Position numbers and translations under genes: made by a program
Source of the DNA: Christensenella sp. UBA1750
Lineage (GTDB): Bacteria > Bacillota > Clostridia > Christensenellales > UBA1750
Direction: 5' to 3'
Length of the DNA stretch: 48,997 bases
Assembly (NCBI GenBank): GCA_002315655.1
Contig: DCHO01000082.1
Span: forward strand, 42,068-91,064
Shown here: piece by piece, positions 30,951 to 41,593 of the stretch
How positions within the stretch are numbered: position 1 is the first letter of the stretch
How the letters are laid out: the number at the start of each line of letters is the position of its first letter
Notes under the pieces: model-generated
The model's database searches: none
Seen by the model: only the letters and a program-made list of their open reading frames with translations
Told to the model about the DNA's origin: nothing

Positions 30951-31460
30951 TTGAAGAGAATCCTAACCAGTAAAATCTTCCTTATGGTTCTTACGCTGCT
31001 CCCCGTTCTGCTGCTCATGGGTATGATTTACGGCTTCTCCGCACAGCCGGGAGAGAAATCCATGGAAACCAGCGGCGAGGTCGTGGACATCGTGCTGGAT
31101 GTGACCGAGCCGGAGTTGGAGCAAAAGCCCATCGAGGAGCAGGAGATCATCATCTCCAACACCCAGTTCTGGGTGCGGAAAACCGCCCATTTCTCCGAAT
31201 TTTGCGCGCTTGGCTTTTTCCTTGCACTTCACTGTCTTCTGTGGAGCAAACGCTTTTACCCGCTTTTTGCCGGGCTCATCGGCGTTCTTTATGCCGTCAG
31301 CGACGAGCTGCATCAGATGAAGGTCGGCTCGCGTACCCCTCAGATTCGGGATGTGCTCATCGACAGTACAGGTGTGTTTTTCGGAATCGTCATTCTGGTT
31401 CTTTTGTACGCCCTGATAAAACACATCCTTTCCAGCCGGAAAATTCAAAAAAAGGCATAA
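30951..31460 (+). CDS. VanZ-like family membrane protein
   Basis: A 169-residue membrane protein with about four spans. The VanZ-like motifs are VRKTAHFSEF, then YAVSDELHQMKVGSRTPQIRD, and DVLIDSTG before the last span. VanZ of enterococci gives low teicoplanin resistance; the chromosomal relatives have no settled role, though a wall or lipid-linked function is suspected. TTG 30951 is preceded by AGGAGG at a seven-base distance, a strong site for a TTG start. It is co-directional with the nucleotidyltransferase. Confidence 0.8.
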   Translation: MKRILTSKIFLMVLTLLPVLLLMGMIYGFSAQPGEKSMETSGEVVDIVLDVTEPELEQKPIEEQEIIISNTQFWVRKTAHFSEFCALGFFLALHCLLWSKRFYPLFAGLIGVLYAVSDELHQMKVGSRTPQIRDVLIDSTGVFFGIVILVLLYALIKHILSSRKIQKKA

Positions 31461-31463
31461 AGC

Positions 31464-31500
31464 AAGCATCCTTTCGGGTTTTTCCCGGGAGGATGCTTTC
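31464..31500. terminator. Terminator between VanZ-like gene and tsaD
   Basis: AAGCATCCT (31464-31472) pairs with AGGATGCTT (31490-31498), with an inner CGGG/CCCG stem. The following plus-strand bases are TTCC, so the U tract is weak. It lies between convergent genes. Confidence 0.7.
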
Positions 31501-31507
31501 CTATATC

Positions 31508-32566
31508 CTATTTTTCGGGCAGCGTCATGGACGGCACGGCATTTAGGCTCATGTCGGCAAAATCGCCTTTGAGGTAACGGTAATAGCCTGCACAACCGAT
31601 CATGGCGGCATTGTCGGTACACAGGATGGGCGGCGGTAGGAAAATTTTGGCGCTGTGCTTCTGGGCAACCTCGTTGGCGCGGGAGCGCAGCAGCGAATTG
31701 CACGCGACCCCGCCCGCCAGCACCAGCTTGTTTATGCCGGTATCGCGCAAGGCCAGACCCGCTTTGTCCACAAGCTGCTCCACGACCGCTTTGCGGAAGG
31801 AAGCGGCAATATCCGCATCGGACAATTTCACGCCCTGCTTTTCCAGCCGGGCAACACCCTGCAACAGCGCGGTTTTGAGGCCGGAAAAGGAGTAATTGTA
31901 GCCTTCTTGTTTGGCCTTTGGCAGCGGCAGCGCATTGTCGTTGCCCTGCTGTGCCAGTTTGTCGATGGTGGGACCGCCGGGATAAGGCAATCCCAACACC
32001 CGCGCCGCTTTGTCAAATGCCTCTCCTGCAGCGTCGTCGTGGGTTCTGCCTAAGATTTCGTGGCAGCCGTAGTCGGAGACTTTCACCAAATGGCTGTGCC
32101 CGCCGGAGACCACCAGCGCGATAAACGGCGGCACAAGGTCGGTGTGGGCAATATAGGCCGCGGAAATGTGCCCTTCGATGTGGTGGACGGGCACGAGCGG
32201 CAATCCGTAGCGGTACGCAAATCCCTTGGCAAAGGAGACCCCGCACAGCAGCGCACCTACCAAACCGGGACCGTAAGTGACCGCCACACCGTCCAAATCG
32301 TCCGGCGTAACATTGGCCTTCTCCATCGCCTGCTGCACCACCTGCGCGATGGCCTCCACATGAGCGCGTGAAGCGATCTCCGGCACCACGCCGCCGTAAA
32401 GAGCATGAGTCTCCACAGAGGAAGCGATGACGAGGGCTTCGACCTCTCTCCCCTTCACAATGGCCGCAGAGGTCTCATCGCAGGAAGATTCAATGGCAAG
32501 CAGGCGAATTTCTTCTCTGCCCTTCGCTTTTTCTATTTTTTGCGCCACTTTTTGGGCATAAGTCAT
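31508..32566 (-). CDS. tsaD: tRNA N6-adenosine threonylcarbamoyltransferase
   Basis: A 352-residue ASKHA-fold enzyme that transfers threonylcarbamoyl to A37 of ANN-reading tRNAs. Motifs are LAIESSCDETSAAI, VHHIEGHISAAYI (metal-binding histidines), VSGGHSHLV and, near the end, LAGGVACNSLLR. The N terminus carries about 20 extra charged residues ahead of the catalytic core. Its ATG overlaps the stop of the Lit-like gene by four bases. It is the last gene of the secA operon. Confidence 0.95.
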   Translation of the reverse strand: MTYAQKVAQKIEKAKGREEIRLLAIESSCDETSAAIVKGREVEALVIASSVETHALYGGVVPEIASRAHVEAIAQVVQQAMEKANVTPDDLDGVAVTYGPGLVGALLCGVSFAKGFAYRYGLPLVPVHHIEGHISAAYIAHTDLVPPFIALVVSGGHSHLVKVSDYGCHEILGRTHDDAAGEAFDKAARVLGLPYPGGPTIDKLAQQGNDNALPLPKAKQEGYNYSFSGLKTALLQGVARLEKQGVKLSDADIAASFRKAVVEQLVDKAGLALRDTGINKLVLAGGVACNSLLRSRANEVAQKHSAKIFLPPPILCTDNAAMIGCAGYYRYLKGDFADMSLNAVPSMTLPEK

Positions 32567-33762
32567 GCTTTTTCCTCCCCGGACGGATAGCCCTTCATGA
32601 GGTCATCCATCTGCCGCAGCAGCTCTTCCGGCGAAGGCGCAGGCTCCAGGGCGGGGACTTGAGGTACATCGGCTATTGCATCCTTCCTGTTCTCCCCGTC
32701 CAGCGAGAAATTGAGCTGTCCGGGTACGGAAGAAAGCATCACCTGCGGCTGCTTATTGGGATCCATTTTGAGCAGCAGTTTTCCGCCCTCACGCTTTTCC
32801 ACCTTCAAATCGAGTTTCATTTCAAAACGCACCGTCAAATCTTCGTCGTTGTCCGCAATGGGAATTTCGCTGGGGATGGATACCGGGATGGTCTGATACA
32901 GCGCGGGAACTTCCACGGAAGGCGCAGGAATGTTTTCTTCAAGATCGTCCGGGGATTCATCGTCCAAGCCGAAACGGTTGAAAATATCCTCTTCGCTGGT
33001 TTCCTCTTCGCTCTTTTCGGTCATTTTGTAGAAATCCCCGTCAGAGGCAACAACCTTTTTCAGCGCCTCATTCCCTTTAAGACCCTTGCGAATGAGCAGA
33101 ACGGAAGCCCCAACGGTGATGAGCAGACCGACGCCAAAGAGAATGGCGATCAAAGCGGCGCAGTCTGCGAAGAATTCCTCCGGCACCATCATGATAAGCA
33201 TATCGTTTTCTTCCAACAGCCACAGATCGTTGCTGAAAAAGATGTGGTGGAACTCGATAAAGACGGAGGTAAAGTCATACAGAGCCAGAACGACAACAAC
33301 GCCCACCAGCAGTAGCAGAATTCCCGCGCCGATGATATAGCCCCAACCAACCGTCCGCAGACCGCCCTTTTGCTTTGCACCGATGGAGGCCGCCAGAAGC
33401 CATGTGAAAATGCCCAGCCCCAAACAGGCGATCATGACATAGCGAGCCAGTGTGACCAGCTTCTGCACATCCATCATGTGCAGCTTTTCACGGTCGCGGA
33501 AGACCTCGCGCATTTCGCCGCCGATCTCCGCCTGCATATCCAGATTGTCGCGCTTGCCCATCAGATAATCCAACAGCGAATTGGTGATGCGCATTAAGCC
33601 CTCATCGGAAATGCCGATGTGCTCCGCCTGCCCGTATTTGGCGTATTCGTACTTATAATAAGCCCTTGAGGTGGTGCACAGGAACACGCCGCCCAGCAGA
33701 ATACCCAGCAGCAGGATAACAGCAGAGAAACCGGCCAAAATCCCGGCAAATGTCTTTTTCAT
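32563..33762 (-). CDS. TIGR01906/Lit-like membrane protein with long acidic C-terminal extension
   Basis: A 399-residue protein. Residues 1-228 match the TIGR01906 (DUF1461) integral membrane family: four spans (about 7-29, 104-125, 140-162 and 202-226), a REKLHMMDVQKL loop with His95 and FIEFHHIFFSNDLW with His172/His173. The lipoprotein intramolecular transacylase Lit belongs to this family and uses two histidines in comparable loops. Residues 231-399 are an unusual cytoplasmic extension: acidic, proline-rich in parts, with a strand-rich segment (TVRFEMKLDLKVEKREGG). Function in this organism is inferred only. It lies between prfB and tsaD. Confidence 0.68.
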   Translation of the reverse strand: MKKTFAGILAGFSAVILLLGILLGGVFLCTTSRAYYKYEYAKYGQAEHIGISDEGLMRITNSLLDYLMGKRDNLDMQAEIGGEMREVFRDREKLHMMDVQKLVTLARYVMIACLGLGIFTWLLAASIGAKQKGGLRTVGWGYIIGAGILLLLVGVVVVLALYDFTSVFIEFHHIFFSNDLWLLEENDMLIMMVPEEFFADCAALIAILFGVGLLITVGASVLLIRKGLKGNEALKKVVASDGDFYKMTEKSEEETSEEDIFNRFGLDDESPDDLEENIPAPSVEVPALYQTIPVSIPSEIPIADNDEDLTVRFEMKLDLKVEKREGGKLLLKMDPNKQPQVMLSSVPGQLNFSLDGENRKDAIADVPQVPALEPAPSPEELLRQMDDLMKGYPSGEEKA

Positions 33763-33789
33763 ACTGATCTTTCTTCCTTTGTGTTGGAA

Positions 33790-34890
33790 TTAGAGCATCT
33801 GTAAGTAGGCGGTGATGAAATCGTCCAGTTCGCCGTCCATCACGCCGTTTGTGGAGGCGACCTCATAATTGGTGCGATGATCTTTCACCATGGAATAGGG
33901 GTGGAACACATAGGAGCGGATCTGGCTGCCCCACTCGATCTTCTTGAGCTCGCCCTTGATGTCGCTCATCTTTTCCTGCGCTTCGCGCTCTTTTAGCTCG
34001 ATCAAACGGGAACGGAGCACCTGCATGGCAACCTCGCGGTTCTGAATCTGGCTGCGCTCGTTCTGGCACTGCACCACAATTCCCGTGGGCAAATGCGTGA
34101 TGCGCACGGCAGAGTCGGTACGGTTGACGTGCTGACCGCCTGCGCCGCCGGAACGGTAGGTGTCAATGCGCAAATCCTCCGGCTTGATGACAAGCCCGCC
34201 ATCGTCGGGCAGAACCGGCATTACATCCAGCGAAGCAAAGGAGGTGTGCCGCCGCGCCGCCGCGTCAAAGGGGGAAATGCGCACGAGGCGATGTACGCCG
34301 CGCTCGGCTTTTAAGTACCCATAGGCGTTTTCGCCCTTCACGGAGAAGGTCACGGACTTGATGCCCGCCTCGTCCCCTTCCAGAAAGTCGATCTCATGCA
34401 CGGCATAGCCGTGGCGCTCGGCGTAGCGGGTGTACATCCGATAGAGCATCTGTGTCCAGTCCTGCGCCTCGGTACCGCCCGCACCCGCGTGAAGCGACAG
34501 GATGCAGTCGTTGGCATCGTATTCGCCCTTTAATAATGTGGATAAGTGCAACGCATTGATCTTCTGCGACAGCTCTTCCACTTCGCTCTCGATCTCGGGA
34601 ATCAGGCTCTCGTCCTGCTCCTCGTCGCACATCTGCAGCAGCGTCCGCACATCCTCGCACTGTCCCTGCAATGCCTTGATGCCGTCGGTTCTGTCGCCGA
34701 TCACCTTGATGCGCTGGTTCACCTTCTGCGCCCGTTCCAGATTGTTCCAGAAATCGGGCTGCTCCATCTCGCTGTGCAGCTGATCCAGCTCATCCTTCAT
34801 GGCCTCCACATCAAAGGCATCGGCAGTGTCGGACAGCAGCTTCTCCAGCTCACGCACCTGCTGGTCGTATTTGTCAAGTTCTACAATCAT
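33790..34890 (-). CDS. prfB: Peptide chain release factor 2
   Basis: A 366-residue class I release factor for UGA and UAA. The tripeptide anticodon SPF is in RISPFDAAARRH and the catalytic GGQ is in SGGAGGQHVNRTDSAV. The N-terminal helical domain is complete in one continuous frame; there is no in-frame TGA and no frameshift site near codon 25, where most prfB genes carry the autoregulatory programmed frameshift. AGGAG precedes ATG 34890 by eight bases. It belongs to the secA-to-tsaD operon. Confidence 0.95.
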   Translation of the reverse strand: MIVELDKYDQQVRELEKLLSDTADAFDVEAMKDELDQLHSEMEQPDFWNNLERAQKVNQRIKVIGDRTDGIKALQGQCEDVRTLLQMCDEEQDESLIPEIESEVEELSQKINALHLSTLLKGEYDANDCILSLHAGAGGTEAQDWTQMLYRMYTRYAERHGYAVHEIDFLEGDEAGIKSVTFSVKGENAYGYLKAERGVHRLVRISPFDAAARRHTSFASLDVMPVLPDDGGLVIKPEDLRIDTYRSGGAGGQHVNRTDSAVRITHLPTGIVVQCQNERSQIQNREVAMQVLRSRLIELKEREAQEKMSDIKGELKKIEWGSQIRSYVFHPYSMVKDHRTNYEVASTNGVMDGELDDFITAYLQML

Positions 34891-34915
34891 AACTTTATCT
34901 CCTAAAAGTTTCGGT

Positions 34916-35563
34916 TTAGTCCAGTAAATCCGGCAGCTCCCAAAGCGAAGAAAGCATCGTGCATTGCTTTACCAATTCCTCCGGCAACTTGACCAGCCCC
35001 GGCACGATGAACACCTTCGCCCCACTCCGCAGCCCCGCTTCAATGCCGAAAGGCGCGTCCTCCACCACGGCGCATTTTTCGATGGGAATTCCCAACTTTT
35101 TTGCGCCAAGCAGGAAAATCTGCGGGTCGGGCTTAGACTGCGTAATGTCGTTTCCGCACATAAGCCCGTCCAGCCTCTGCATGATCCCGGCAGAGGTTAA
35201 GGTCAGCGTGGCAGAATCGCGGGAGGTGGAGGTGCAGACGCACTGCTTGATGCCGCGGCCTTTGAGCAGTCCCATCATCCGATACACGCCGGGCAGCACG
35301 GGAACGCCGTGCTCCACCATGTATTGCCGCGTCAGCGCGTCTTTTCTCGCGTAGATTTCCAGCTCTTTCCCGTTCAGCTCCGGGTAAAGCAATGTCAGGT
35401 TCTTTTTGACGTTTTCGTTGTTGGTGCCCTGCACGCGGTCAAAAAACTCCTGCCGAATCGTGACACCGTATTCCTTTCCCGCCTGCCGCCAGGCTTCGTG
35501 CTGCACCCGCTCGGTGTCCAGCAGGGTTCCGTCCATGTCGTAGAGCATTCCCTCAATTTTCAC
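34916..35563 (-). CDS. HAD family hydrolase, beta-phosphoglucomutase-like
   Basis: A 215-residue HAD phosphatase of subfamily IA. Motif I is YDMDGTLLDTE (nucleophile Asp9, acid Asp11), motif II is VCTSTSRDSA, the conserved Lys is in SKPDPQIFLLGAKKLG, and motif IV is VVEDAPFGIEAG. An alpha-helical cap lies at residues 15-85. Substrates could be sugar phosphates. The start codon is GTG 35563 with AAGGAG nine bases before it. It sits between secA and prfB. Confidence 0.85.
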   Translation of the reverse strand: MKIEGMLYDMDGTLLDTERVQHEAWRQAGKEYGVTIRQEFFDRVQGTNNENVKKNLTLLYPELNGKELEIYARKDALTRQYMVEHGVPVLPGVYRMMGLLKGRGIKQCVCTSTSRDSATLTLTSAGIMQRLDGLMCGNDITQSKPDPQIFLLGAKKLGIPIEKCAVVEDAPFGIEAGLRSGAKVFIVPGLVKLPEELVKQCTMLSSLWELPDLLD

Positions 35564-35604
35564 GGAAAATGTCTCCTTATCCTCTAAAATAACCCTATTT
35601 GCGT

Positions 35605-38337
<2,733 letters not shown>

Positions 38338-38410
38338 AAGTTCCTCCGTTTTGTTCTGTATCGAAAGAGGGCAAAGACTGCCCAAATAAACAGACGATTC
38401 AACCCATGAT

Positions 38411-38439
38411 ATTGTAACATTTTTTTGCCCGGACTTCAA
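38411..38439 (-). promoter_or_regulatory. Sigma-A promoter of the secA operon
   Basis: On the minus strand TTGAAG (38439-38434), 17 bases, TACAAT (38416-38411). The leader to the secA start is about 70 bases. Confidence 0.8.
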
Positions 38440-38463
38440 GTTTTTTGCTTGTTATGCTATACT
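38435..38463 (+). promoter_or_regulatory. Promoter of the 624-residue membrane protein
   Basis: TTCAAG (38435-38440), 17 bases, TATACT (38458-38463) preceded by TGC. Its -35 overlaps the -35 of the divergent secA promoter. Confidence 0.65.
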
Positions 38464-38497
38464 TTATCCGAAAAGAAAATTGCTTTCGGAGGCATTC

Positions 38498-40372
38498 ATG
38501 GAAGAACTCTTTGGAAATTTGTTTGCATTGGCATATTTGGCCGCGTTTCTGTTCTCAGGCGAAATTTACGCCCGCACCCTGTTCAAAAGGGAATCGCGCC
38601 TTGTCAGGAGCACAATGGGGATGGCTTTGGCCGTTTTTGCGCTCCAATGGCTGCCCGCGCTGTTTTCCTTTGTGCTGGGTTTTAAGCTCCTATCCCAAAT
38701 CCTTGCCCTTGCGGTTTTTGTTCTCCCCGCGCTGATTCTTCTTCCACAGGCAAAAAATTGTGTTTTGGAAAAGGAAGACAAGCGCACCTTCCTTCTGCAC
38801 CAGCTCTGCGTCATCCCGCTTATGCTCCTGTGTGCCTATCTTCTCTACACACATACCTTGAAGGTCGAAGACGGCTGTTACCTAACCGGGCAATCCACCT
38901 TCGGGGATATGTGTATGCACTTATCCTTCATCACCTCCATCGCCCGCAACGGCATTTTCCCGCCCGCCTATTCCATCGAAGCGGGCGTGAAAATGGGCTA
39001 TCCCTTCCTCTGCGACAGCGTTTCCTCCACCTTCAAGGTGCTGGGCGCATCCCTTTCCGTTGCCTACATTCTGCCCATGCTGCCCGCGCTGTATTGCGTC
39101 TTTTCCGGCTTCTTCCTGTTGATGCACCGCTGGCTGAAATCCGACAAACGCGCCACGCTTGCCTATGTGCTGTTCTTTTTGGGCGGCGGGCTGGGGCTCA
39201 TGTACTTTTTAGACGGCGCAAAGGCGGACGTTTCCGTGTTTACCCGCATCTTTTCCGCCTTTTATGAGACCCCGACCAACTATGTGGAGGAAAGCATTTA
39301 CTGGGTCAATCCCATCTGCGACCTTCTGATTCCCCAGCGCGCCACGCTGTTCGGCTGGGCGATCCTGCTGCCGACACTATATATGCTTTATCGCTTCGCC
39401 TTTGAAGGGGAAACAAAATACACCTATGTATTGGGCATTTTCGGTGGCGGGCTGCCTCTCATTCACACCCATTCCTTCCTTGCGCTCATCGTCATTTCCG
39501 CAGGGACGCTCATTTATGTGCTGATTACCGAAACTCCCCGCTGGAAAAGCTTCCTTCCCTATGTAGCCATCGCCGCCCTCTGTGCCCTGCCACAGCTGTT
39601 CGTTTTCACCTTCGGGCAGGCCTCCGGAAGCGGCTTCCTCCATCGGAAATTCAACTGGATCAACACTTCCGATCCTTACCTTTGGTTCTACATCAAAAAT
39701 ATCGGGCTGACCTTTGTACTTCTGCCTTTTGCGCTGCTCAACTGCAAGCGCGAGCGGGTTTTCTGGCTGACTTCCCTTCCCATCTGGCTTATCTGCGAGT
39801 TCATCGTCTTCCAGCCCAACAACTATGACAACAACAAACTCATGTTCATCACCCACATGATGACCTGCGGGCTTGTCTCCTCCTTCCTGTGCGAAATGTG
39901 GTACAAGCTGTCCGATCTTCATGGGCGGGCGATTGTTGCGGGGTGCATCGTGTTCATCGGCACGGTTTCCGGCGTTCTCACCATCGGGCGGGAGCTTGTT
40001 TCCGAATACACACTCTTTGACGAAGAAGCCATTGCGGCGGCAACCTACGCCGAAGAAAATCTCCCCAAAGACGCGGTGCTGCTGACGGCGGACGAGCACA
40101 ACAATCCCTTTGCGGCATTGGCCGGGTGCACCATCGTGCAGGGTAGCCCATCTTACCTTTACTATCACGGGGTCTACGATTCCGTCCGGGCGCAGGATGT
40201 GATTGCCATGTACACCGAAGAAGGCGCATTAGAGGAACTTGCGGAACAGTACGGCATCACTCATGTTGTGCTCTCCCCTTACGAATATTCTCTGGGCGCA
40301 AAAAAGGAGCTGTTCTCCGATTTGCCCGTGATCTATTCCAATCGGGAGATCACAATCTATTCGTTAAAATAA
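38498..40372 (+). CDS. Large polytopic membrane protein, possible GT-C type glycosyltransferase
   Basis: A 624-residue protein with about 12-13 membrane spans up to residue 500, followed by a soluble domain of about 110 residues. The first large outer loop (ADGCYLTGQ-like EDGCYLTGQSTFGDMCMH, then IARNGIFPPAYSIEAG) has acidic residues where GT-C enzymes have their catalytic Asp, and the C-terminal segment ENLPKDAVLLTADEHNNP resembles the soluble tails of bacterial GT-C proteins. No family could be assigned with confidence. ATG 38498 follows GGAGG by five bases. It is transcribed divergently from secA. Confidence 0.6.
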   Translation: MEELFGNLFALAYLAAFLFSGEIYARTLFKRESRLVRSTMGMALAVFALQWLPALFSFVLGFKLLSQILALAVFVLPALILLPQAKNCVLEKEDKRTFLLHQLCVIPLMLLCAYLLYTHTLKVEDGCYLTGQSTFGDMCMHLSFITSIARNGIFPPAYSIEAGVKMGYPFLCDSVSSTFKVLGASLSVAYILPMLPALYCVFSGFFLLMHRWLKSDKRATLAYVLFFLGGGLGLMYFLDGAKADVSVFTRIFSAFYETPTNYVEESIYWVNPICDLLIPQRATLFGWAILLPTLYMLYRFAFEGETKYTYVLGIFGGGLPLIHTHSFLALIVISAGTLIYVLITETPRWKSFLPYVAIAALCALPQLFVFTFGQASGSGFLHRKFNWINTSDPYLWFYIKNIGLTFVLLPFALLNCKRERVFWLTSLPIWLICEFIVFQPNNYDNNKLMFITHMMTCGLVSSFLCEMWYKLSDLHGRAIVAGCIVFIGTVSGVLTIGRELVSEYTLFDEEAIAAATYAEENLPKDAVLLTADEHNNPFAALAGCTIVQGSPSYLYYHGVYDSVRAQDVIAMYTEEGALEELAEQYGITHVVLSPYEYSLGAKKELFSDLPVIYSNREITIYSLK

Positions 40373-40398
40373 AGTTTATAAATCTTTAATTTTTGAAG

Positions 40399-40435
40399 AA
40401 GGAGTTTTGGATTTTTCGTCGAATAGTATCATTAT
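40399..40435 (+). promoter_or_regulatory. Possible sigma-H and sigma-A promoters of hpf
   Basis: AAGGAGTT (40399-40406), a 14-base spacer and GAATA (40421-40425) resemble a sigma-H promoter. TTGGAT (40407-40412), 17 bases, CATTAT (40430-40435) is a possible sigma-A promoter overlapping it. A small hairpin ACCGG/CCGGT follows at 40440-40453. Confidence 0.45.
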
Positions 40436-40474
40436 CAAAACCGGATACCCGGTGAAATAAAGGAGGTTTCATTT

Positions 40475-40993
40475 ATGAGGATCAAAATGACAACGCGCAA
40501 CGATATGGTACTCTCTCAATCCGTAGAGAACTATGTGCTCAAAAAAGTGGGCAAGCTCGACCGCTATTTTGACGATGGCGTCGAGGCAAGCGTTCGCATG
40601 GGCGTCATCAAGAACCGTTTCATCTGTGAAATCACCATCCCCCTGCAGGGCGAGATTCTGCGTGCCGAGGAGAGCACCAACGATATGTATATCTCCATCG
40701 ACTCCGCGCTTTCCAAATTGGAAGGGCAGATCCGCAAATACCGCACCCGCATTGCCAAGCGCATGAAGAGCGGTGCCGATCCCATCGAGGTCTTTGAGGT
40801 TCCCGACGAGCCCAAGGCACAGGTCGTGCGTACCAAACGGTTCAAGGTCTCCGCCATGGATGTGGACGAAGCCATTTCCCAGATGGAAATGCTGGGACAC
40901 TCCTTCTTCATCTATGTGGACGAAAAGTCCGGCGACACGCGGGTCGTCTATAAGAGAGAGGATGGCAATTACGGCGTTTTAATTCCCGAATAA
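40475..40993 (+). CDS. hpf: Ribosome hibernation promoting factor, long form
   Basis: A 172-residue long-type HPF, which dimerises ribosomes into inactive 100S particles in stationary phase. The N-terminal ribosome-binding domain (about 1-100) starts MRIKMTTRNDMVLSQSV; the C-terminal dimerisation domain (about 115-172) has KRFKVSAMDVDEAISQME and GHSFFIYVDEKSGDT, typical of the family. AAAGGAGG precedes ATG 40475. Its nearness to secA and prfB follows the Bacillus order, though here the large membrane protein intervenes. Confidence 0.95.
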   Translation: MRIKMTTRNDMVLSQSVENYVLKKVGKLDRYFDDGVEASVRMGVIKNRFICEITIPLQGEILRAEESTNDMYISIDSALSKLEGQIRKYRTRIAKRMKSGADPIEVFEVPDEPKAQVVRTKRFKVSAMDVDEAISQMEMLGHSFFIYVDEKSGDTRVVYKREDGNYGVLIPE

Positions 40994-41028
40994 GGGATTA
41001 TTAAGTTCCGGCAAATCAGCTGTTCTTC

Positions 41029-41057
41029 TTGACTTATAATTACGACGTAATTATAAT
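41029..41057 (+). promoter_or_regulatory. Sigma-A promoter of brnTA
   Basis: TTGACT (41029-41034), a 17-base spacer and a perfect TATAAT (41052-41057). It is one of the strongest promoters in the window. Confidence 0.88.
41034..41056. promoter_or_regulatory. Palindromic operator within the brnTA promoter
   Basis: A perfect inverted repeat of 11 bases, TTATAATTACG, a single central A, and its complement (23 bases in all). It starts at the last base of the -35, fills the spacer and covers most of the -10. In known brnTA systems BrnA, alone or with BrnT, represses its own promoter, so this is the likely binding site. Confidence 0.75.
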
Positions 41058-41081
41058 ATACTTATGTGAGGCGATTCATCG

Positions 41082-41357
41082 GTGGATTTTGAGTGGGACG
41101 ACAACAAGAATCAGATCAATATCAAAAAACACGGTGTTTCTTTTGAGGAAGCAAAAACCGTATTTTACGACGATGAAGCCTTGGTCACGGATGATCCTGA
41201 CCATTCGGCAGAAGAAGAACGGTTCATTATCCTTGGAATGAGCAACAGGGCAAATTTGTTGATTGTCTGTCATTGTCTGCGTGGATCCGAAACCGTGATC
41301 CGGATTATTTCCGCACGAAAAGCAACAAAGACCGAAAGCAAATTCTATGGAAGGTGA
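41082..41357 (+). CDS. brnT: BrnT family ribonuclease toxin
   Basis: A 91-residue type II toxin with a RelE-like fold that cleaves RNA and stops translation. Family features are FEWDDNKNQINIKKHGVSFEE at the N terminus (slightly longer than the usual core), DPDHSAEEERFIILG in the middle and IRIISARKATKTE with Arg/Lys residues near the end. The start is GTG 41082, with GAGG ten bases upstream. Base composition is visibly more AT-rich than the neighbours. The antitoxin gene follows five bases after its stop. Confidence 0.9.
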   Translation: MDFEWDDNKNQINIKKHGVSFEEAKTVFYDDEALVTDDPDHSAEEERFIILGMSNRANLLIVCHCLRGSETVIRIISARKATKTESKFYGR

Positions 41358-41362
41358 AAAAA

Positions 41363-41572
41363 ATGCGCGAAGAATATGACTTTTCCAATGCGAGAAAGAA
41401 TCCTTATGCAAAGCAGTTGAAGAAACAGATCACCATCAATCTCGATGAAAATACCCTTGAGTATTTCAAAAATCAGTCTGAGAGCGTAGGAATACCGTAT
41501 CAGACATTGATCAATCTCTATCTGCGTGATTGTGTCGTAAACAACAGACAGCTTACAATGTCATGGAACTGA
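41363..41572 (+). CDS. brnA: BrnA family antitoxin
   Basis: A 69-residue antitoxin. The C-terminal half has a ribbon-helix-helix type region: KKQITINLDENTLEYFKNQS forms the strand and first helix, and GIPYQTLINLYLRDCV the second. This region binds DNA as a dimer; the N-terminal part (REEYDFSNARKNPY) is the likely toxin-binding arm, as in BrnA. ATG 41363 follows GGAAGGTG. A strong terminator ends the pair. Confidence 0.88.
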   Translation: MREEYDFSNARKNPYAKQLKKQITINLDENTLEYFKNQSESVGIPYQTLINLYLRDCVVNNRQLTMSWN

Positions 41573-41593
41573 TTCGGAATCATTTCCCATGTG

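Noticed and set aside
34790..34890. Programmed frameshift in prfB
   Set aside because: The frame is open from ATG 34890 through the whole N-terminal domain and no in-frame TGA occurs there.
39377..40168. A 263-codon minus-strand frame opposite the large membrane protein
   Set aside because: It has no motif or ribosome binding site; the plus-strand frame has promoter, site and membrane topology.
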